DNA from: Pseudomonadota bacterium
Lineage (GTDB): Bacteria; Desulfobacterota; Desulfovibrionia; Desulfovibrionales; Desulfovibrionaceae
DNA length: 11,231 nt
Direction: 5' to 3'
NCBI GenBank assembly: GCA_023450535.1
Contig: JAEXGX010000053.1
Location: 1 to 11,231 of the forward strand
The notes below the pieces were generated by a model that did not search any database, was not told the origin of the DNA, and was given only the letters and a program-made list of their open reading frames with translations. The position numbers and the translations under genes are program-made. Below are positions 8,333 to 11,231 of the stretch, piece after piece; position 1 is the first letter of the stretch, and each line of letters begins with the position of its first letter.

Positions 8333-8815
8333 GCCCGGCTCCACAATATTGCCTGTGCTAAAGCTGTTCGCTTTAAAAATAAACTACGGGTTCGAGCGAC
8401 TGAAAGTGCGCCGCGAAACCAGAACATTTGCGATTCGCAAGTACGAATTTTCGGTCTGTGGGGATTTTCAACCGTACCCCAATCCAGCGTAAAAACATGT
8501 TGTAAGATTAATAGGGGTAGCCTTACATGACAAGTGAAGAAAGGTAACAAAATATTTATATATACCTGGATTTTTTTGGGGAAGCAGACAGTGCTGCCCT
8601 TGAAACGCTTTCGGAGTCGAGCGAAGCGAGGCTCCGCCGTGAAGCCGGAGCAGCAGCAAATCAATTGCGGCTACTCCGGCTGAGGCGTGAAACCTACAGC
8701 CAGACACAGAGTATGCTGGCAGATATTTTCAATAGCAGAACGTTCCAGAATAATTTAACTTTGAAATAGCTCGGCGGTGAGGCGCAAGCGCAATTCAAAT
8801 GAAAGTTAATCTGCT
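8333..8815. other. 483-bp non-coding region with multiple inverted repeats
   Basis: No convincing gene lies here. On the minus strand it joins the zraP-like gene's 3' end to the macA promoter region. Near macA there are adjacent palindromes TTGCG-ATT-CGCAA (8428-8440) and CGAATTTTCG (8444-8453), possible operators. Farther up are an inverted repeat TGTAAG/CTTACA (8501-8506/8522-8527), a GC-rich hairpin CGGAG/CTCCG (8612-8616/8632-8636), an imperfect long hairpin 8643-8681, and an 8-bp perfect repeat TTAACTTT/AAAGTTAA (8755-8762/8802-8809) just after the zraP-like stop. This could be a 3' UTR plus promoter region, a repetitive element or a small RNA; I cannot decide. Confidence 0.4.
8643..8681. 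repeat. Imperfect long hairpin
   Basis: AGCCGGAG (8643-8650) pairs with CTCCGGCT (8674-8681). Inside, AGC/GCT (8652-8654/8670-8672) and GCAA/TTGC (8656-8659/8665-8668) continue the stem with single mismatches to a five-base loop. A shorter GC hairpin (8612-8636) lies just before it. There is no T-run on either side, so it is not a classical terminator. Confidence 0.5.
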
Positions 8816-9313
8816 CTAGTTATGCCAGCCCATTCCCCGCTGGTTGCCGTTCATGTGCCCGCTTCCCATCATGTGCCCTCCGTCCATATGGCCGCGGCCA
8901 TAGCCCATCATGCCGCGCGGAGCGCTTTTAACGCCAGTTTCTGCCGCTATTTTGGCGCGAAATTCGTCGCCGGAACTCCGAAGCCGGGCCGAAAGTTCAG
9001 CTACTTCGCCGGAAAGTTTGCTGAGCTTGTCCGGCTTTACATTGGGATTACGGGACAGGGCATCCAATTCCAGCCGTTTGGCCTGCAACTGTTCGCGTAA
9101 GGGCGCCGTAGCAGCGGTATGCTCCTGGATCAGTCTATCTACTGCAGCCCGCTTTTCCGGAGTCAGGTTCTGGTATCCGCTGTTACTGTAAGCGGTTCCG
9201 TTCATCATCCCGTTATGGTGCCCTCCGTTATGTCCTCGGGCCAGAGCGAGGGAAGCGGAACCGAGAACCAGAGTGGTGACGGCCAGACCGGCCATAATAT
9301 TGCGCATATTCAT
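8816..9313 (-). CDS. ZraP/Spy-like periplasmic metal-binding stress protein
   Basis: This 165-residue exported protein resembles ZraP (zinc resistance-associated periplasmic protein, Metal_resist/Spy-CpxP group), a metal-binding chaperone. Residues 1-25 are a signal peptide ending SLALA. The central part, beginning NLTPEKRAAVDRLIQEH with paired helices to about residue 125, follows the ZraP pattern (LTPEQ start, LREQL, and a long second helix). His/Met-rich segments flank the core: GHNGGHHNGMM just after the signal, and repeated GHM/GGHMM units in the last 30 residues, suited to Zn or Cu binding. I chose ATG 9313 because AGGAG lies seven bases upstream and the signal peptide then fits; a longer frame from 9388 would begin before the RBS. 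The sigma-54 promoter upstream parallels the ZraSR-controlled zraP of E. coli. Confidence 0.83.
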   Translation of the reverse strand: MNMRNIMAGLAVTTLVLGSASLALARGHNGGHHNGMMNGTAYSNSGYQNLTPEKRAAVDRLIQEHTAATAPLREQLQAKRLELDALSRNPNVKPDKLSKLSGEVAELSARLRSSGDEFRAKIAAETGVKSAPRGMMGYGRGHMDGGHMMGSGHMNGNQRGMGWHN

Positions 9314-9393
9314 ATCGTTGCTCCTGAGTGTTTCGGCGTGTTGCGCCGCTGTTTTTCTCCAGTGGAGAATTTGTTGAGGTATGGGCACAATAA

Positions 9394-9410
9394 AGCAAAT
9401 GGCGTGCCAA
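9394..9410 (-). promoter_or_regulatory. Sigma-54 (RpoN) promoter for the ZraP-like gene
   Basis: On the minus strand this reads TTGGCACG-CCAT-TTGCT, an exact fit to the RpoN consensus YTGGCACG-N4-TTGCW, with the invariant GG and GC at the required spacing. The start site should fall near 9383, giving a leader of about 70 bases that holds a small hairpin (9334-9348) before the RBS. Sigma-54 promoters need an enhancer-binding activator; E. coli zraP is controlled this way by ZraR. Confidence 0.82.
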
Positions 9411-9427
9411 AAGTGATTATTTATATA

Positions 9428-9440
9428 TAATATATTGAAA
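9428..9440 (-). promoter_or_regulatory. Candidate IHF site upstream of the sigma-54 promoter
   Basis: On the minus strand TTTCAATATATTA matches the IHF consensus WATCAA-N4-TTR with one mismatch. It lies in a very AT-rich tract (about 9411-9460) at roughly -45 to -57 from the predicted start. IHF bending between activator site and promoter is common for sigma-54 systems. The AT-rich context makes a chance match easy. Confidence 0.35.
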
Positions 9441-9529
9441 TATTTAAATAAAACTGAACAGTGCCAGATAGGGAGAATTCGAGCGGCGTTTCGTTTGGTA
9501 ACATTCCGTGTGGGGAAGGGGAAAACGGA

Positions 9530-9544
9530 GTGTAAATTTTACAC
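9530..9544. promoter_or_regulatory. Perfect inverted repeat, candidate activator or operator site
   Basis: GTGTAAA-T-TTTACAC is a perfect 7-bp inverted repeat around one base. Its centre lies about 154 bp upstream of the predicted sigma-54 start, the usual range for an enhancer-binding protein, and about 65 bp before the -35 box of the divergent gene. Which gene it serves is unknown. Confidence 0.4.
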
Positions 9545-9565
9545 AGTGCATTCAAGAAATCCACG

Positions 9566-9597
9566 GTCGGCCCCTGCCGCCGGATGTGGATTGAAAC
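9566..9597 (+). repeat. Solitary type I-C CRISPR repeat-like 32-mer
   Basis: The sequence begins GTCG, has a GC-rich centre, and ends GTGGATTGAAAC exactly 32 bases from its start. These are the length and the conserved ends of type I-C (Dvulg) CRISPR repeats. The centre has only a short CGG/CCG stem instead of the usual long C-run/G-run stem. No second clear copy at spacer distance and no cas gene occur in the window, so this is not an array. AATCCAC at 9558-9564 also pairs with GTGGATT at 9586-9592, so a plain hairpin is an alternative reading. Confidence 0.4.
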
Positions 9598-9601
9598 ATT
9601 T

Positions 9602-9630
9602 TTGACAACATGTGAGAATTCGTTGTAGCG
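9602..9630 (+). promoter_or_regulatory. Candidate promoter of the DUF3798 gene
   Basis: A perfect -35 box TTGACA (9602-9607) is followed after 16 bp by TGTAGC (9624-9629), a poor -10. A leader hairpin, GCCCGTC/GACGGGC (9633-9639/9648-9654), lies just downstream, before the strong RBS. The -35 box is clear; the -10 is tentative. Confidence 0.4.
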
Positions 9631-9693
9631 TAGCCCGTCGTGGCCCGGACGGGCCGTTCTCGAGCCGCTTTTTCCTTAAGGAGGGAAAGTAAG

Positions 9694-10908
9694 GTGAAAC
9701 GTTTTCTTGCTGCCATGTGTCTGGGCGCAATGGCCTTTGCCACTCAGGCTTCCGCTGCGGAGCCTGCAAAAATTCATATCGGCGTCTGCACCGGCACGGT
9801 CTCCCAGTCCGAGGATGACCTGCGCGGCGCTGAAGCCCTGATCAAGAAGTACGGCGATGTCGCCAACGGCGGGATGATCAAGCACATCACCTATCCCGAC
9901 AACTTCATGACCGAAATGGAAACCACCATTTCCCAGATCGTGTCCTTTGCCGATGACCCCGATATGAAGGCCGTCATCGTCAACCAGGGCATTCCCGGCA
10001 CCACGGCCGCCTTCCAGCGTATCCGCGAAAAGCGCCCGGACATCATGCTCTTCTGCGGCGAAGCCCATGAAGACCCGAACGTCATTGAAAGCGCGGCGGA
10101 TCTCGCCATCAACGCCGACAACATCAACCGCGGCTACCTGATCATCGCCGCTGCCAAGAAGCTCGGCGTGACCGACTTCGTGCACATTTCCTTCCCCCGC
10201 CACATGAGCTACGAGCTGCTTTCCCGCCGCCGCAACATCATGGAAGTGGCCTGTAAGGATCTTGGTATCAATTTCCATTTCATGAGCGCCCCCGACCCCA
10301 CCTCTGACGTTGGCGTGGCCGGCGCCCAGCAGTACATCCTGGAACAGGTTCCCCAGTGGCTCGACAAGCTCGGCCCCAAGACCGCGTTCTTCTGCACCAA
10401 CGACGCCCACACCGAGCCTCTGCTCAAGCGCCTTACCGAAGATAAGGGCGGCTACTTCATCGAAGCCGACCTGCCTTCTCCCCTTATGGGCTATCCCGGC
10501 GCTCTGGGCATTGACCTCGCCGACGTGTCCGGTGATTTCCCGGCCATCCTGAAGCGCGTGGAAGACACTGTTATCGCCAAGGGCGCGTCGGGCCGCATGG
10601 GCACCTGGACCTATTCCTACGGCTTCACCAACTCCCTGGGCCTTGGCGAACTCGCTATCAAGTATGCCAAGGAAGGCGTGACCGGCGGACGTAGCTTCAG
10701 GAAGGCCTTCAAGCCGGAAGATCTCTTTGCTGCCTACAACGCCGCCACCCCCGGCTCCACCTGGAACGGCGGCTACTATGTGGACATCGCCACCGGCAAG
10801 GAAAAGAAGAACCACGTGCTGGTTTATGAAGACCTGTACATCTTCGGCAAGGGTTATATGCACATGACCGATGTTGAAGTTCCTGAAAAGTACAAGAAGA
10901 TCAAGTAA
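9694..10908 (+). CDS. DUF3798 family periplasmic substrate-binding protein
   Basis: This 404-residue protein resembles the DUF3798 family, a periplasmic-binding-protein-like fold usually next to ABC importer genes. Residues 1-21 are a signal peptide (MKRFLAAMCLGAMAFATQASA); no lipobox occurs at the cleavage site, unlike many lipoprotein members. The start of the mature part, KIHIGVCTGTVSQSEDDLRG, is the family's signature region, and later segments (VIVNQGIPGTTAAFQRIREKR) follow the Rossmann-like binding fold. I chose GTG 9694 because AAGGAGGGA lies seven bases upstream and the signal peptide starts there; a GTG at 9640 lies before the RBS. Codon use is strongly C-ending, suggesting high expression. 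The ATPase gene 229 bp downstream supports an importer role. The substrate is not identifiable. Confidence 0.8.
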   Translation: MKRFLAAMCLGAMAFATQASAAEPAKIHIGVCTGTVSQSEDDLRGAEALIKKYGDVANGGMIKHITYPDNFMTEMETTISQIVSFADDPDMKAVIVNQGIPGTTAAFQRIREKRPDIMLFCGEAHEDPNVIESAADLAINADNINRGYLIIAAAKKLGVTDFVHISFPRHMSYELLSRRRNIMEVACKDLGINFHFMSAPDPTSDVGVAGAQQYILEQVPQWLDKLGPKTAFFCTNDAHTEPLLKRLTEDKGGYFIEADLPSPLMGYPGALGIDLADVSGDFPAILKRVEDTVIAKGASGRMGTWTYSYGFTNSLGLGELAIKYAKEGVTGGRSFRKAFKPEDLFAAYNAATPGSTWNGGYYVDIATGKEKKNHVLVYEDLYIFGKGYMHMTDVEVPEKYKKIK

Positions 10909-10915
10909 GTTCATG

Positions 10916-10950
10916 AAGGCGGGAAGGCTGATGCCTTCCCGCCTTTTTTT
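10916..10950 (+). terminator. Strong intrinsic terminator after the binding-protein gene
   Basis: A perfect 13-bp stem (10916-10928 with 10933-10945, loop TGAT) runs into seven T residues. It starts eight bases after the TAA and probably separates high expression of the binding protein from the ABC genes. Confidence 0.93.
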
Positions 10951-10988
10951 GCGGCCGGCGCTATTTGCGACGACTCTGCAAGGAGCTT

Positions 10989-11017
10989 TTGCCGTTTGCC
11001 GCTTTTTGTGCTAGTGT
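10989..11017 (+). promoter_or_regulatory. Candidate extended -10 promoter for the ABC ATPase gene
   Basis: TTGCCG (10989-10994) and TAGTGT (11012-11017) are 17 bp apart, with TG one base before the -10 (extended -10). Transcription would begin near 11024. The match to consensus is moderate, but a promoter is expected after the strong terminator. Confidence 0.38.
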
Positions 11018-11020
11018 ACA

Positions 11021-11107
11021 GCCACCCCTGTTTTGAAAGGGGCGGCGCTCAACGGATCTCCGCAGAATAAATGTAGTATTTTTACATGATTGGGATGCGC
11101 GCGGAGA
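11021..11107 (+). other. Structured leader upstream of the ABC ATPase gene
   Basis: The putative 5' leader holds a nearly perfect hairpin (11021-11029 with 11038-11046, one A-C mismatch, loop GTTTTGAA). A second structure closes with TCTCCGC/GCGGAGA (11057-11063/11101-11107) and contains an inner ATGTA/TACAT stem (11071-11075/11083-11087). It could be a regulatory leader; it matches no riboswitch class I know. Confidence 0.35.
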
Positions 11108-11137
11108 CATACTTTGTCTAAATAAAAAAGGGTTCCC

Positions 11138-11231
11138 ATGGGCACAGAAGAACCGTTGCTTCGTGTGGAAGGAGTCGGCAAGGCTTATTTTTCCAACCGA
11201 GTGCTGAAAAACGTCAATTTCACCCTTGGAA
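11138..11231 (+). CDS. ABC sugar-type importer ATP-binding protein, 5' end (partial)
   Basis: Thirty-one codons are visible before the window ends. The product starts MGTEEPLLRVEGVGKAYFSN and continues with RVLKNVNFTLG, the opening of RbsA/MglA/XylG-type ATPases just before Walker A (GVxKxFxGVxALxxVxFxLxxGE pattern). AAGGG at 11128-11132 lies five bases before the ATG. With the binding-protein gene upstream this should form an ABC importer of the ribose/galactose type, with permeases expected downstream. The fragment is too short to show catalytic motifs. Confidence 0.8.
   Translation, partial: MGTEEPLLRVEGVGKAYFSNRVLKNVNFTLG

Noticed and set aside
8329..8664. 111-codon minus-strand ORF upstream of macA
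   Set aside because: Its translation is Arg/Phe/Leu-rich without domain features, it crosses the macA RBS and start, and it covers hairpin-rich DNA.
9515..9526. Second degenerate CRISPR repeat end (GAAGGGGAAAAC) 39 bases before the 32-mer
   Set aside because: Only about 7 of 12 bases agree and the rest of the repeat is not recognisable. A GTCG at 9637 with a GGCCC/GGGCC stem is similarly weak, so no array is claimed.
9633..9654. Leader hairpin before the DUF3798 gene as a terminator or riboswitch
   Set aside because: It is a simple 7-bp stem with no T-run and no known riboswitch core; kept only as part of the promoter description.
9676..10914. 412-codon open frame on the minus strand opposite the DUF3798 gene
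   Set aside because: It mirrors a real gene with strongly biased C-ending codons, which removes antisense stops. The translation resembles no family and has no RBS.

Overview
The window is about 57% GC, Gram-negative and envelope-oriented. It carries type I and lipoprotein signal peptides, a MipA/OmpV outer-membrane protein, a MacAB-TolC-type exporter, a ZraP-like periplasmic protein behind a textbook sigma-54 promoter, and a DUF3798 solute-binding protein followed by the start of a sugar-type ABC ATPase. This mix, plus a probable selenoprotein, fits a Desulfovibrionaceae-type anaerobe (Desulfovibrio/Bilophila relatives), but nothing here proves the taxon.

Layout. 1-868: mipA/ompV-like gene on + with a strong intrinsic terminator. 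896-2476: an exported protein on + whose reading frame meets a UGA at 2069-2071 and then stays open, in the same frame, to 2404. I read this as one 485-residue protein with selenocysteine at position 375 in a U-T-S-C (UxxC) redox-type motif. A candidate bSECIS hairpin follows the UGA, and a CRP/FNR-type palindrome lies in the promoter. 2653-2856: a 67-residue small protein with a FliM N-terminus-like motif. 2884-3414 (-): UPF0316/DUF2179 membrane protein. 3546-8332 (-): macA, macB and an outer-membrane efflux lipoprotein in that transcriptional order. The lipoprotein's signal peptide is interrupted by an in-frame 165-bp element made of five tandem hairpins. 8333-8815: 483 bp without a convincing gene, rich in inverted repeats. 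8816-9313 (-): ZraP/Spy-like periplasmic metal-binding protein, with a sigma-54 promoter, IHF-like site and upstream palindrome at 9394-9544. 9566-9597: a solitary 32-bp sequence with the ends of a type I-C CRISPR repeat. 9694-10908: DUF3798 binding protein, then a strong terminator. 11138-end: 5' end of an RbsA/MglA-like ATPase behind its own candidate promoter and a structured leader.

How the genes fit together. The three exporter genes are translationally coupled and form a complete inner membrane-periplasm-outer membrane pump. The ZraP-like gene upstream is transcribed toward them and suggests an envelope/metal-stress neighbourhood, though co-transcription is not shown. The binding protein and ATPase begin an ABC importer operon whose permeases should lie beyond the window. 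The most novel-looking item is the putative UxxC selenoprotein, whose family I do not recognise.
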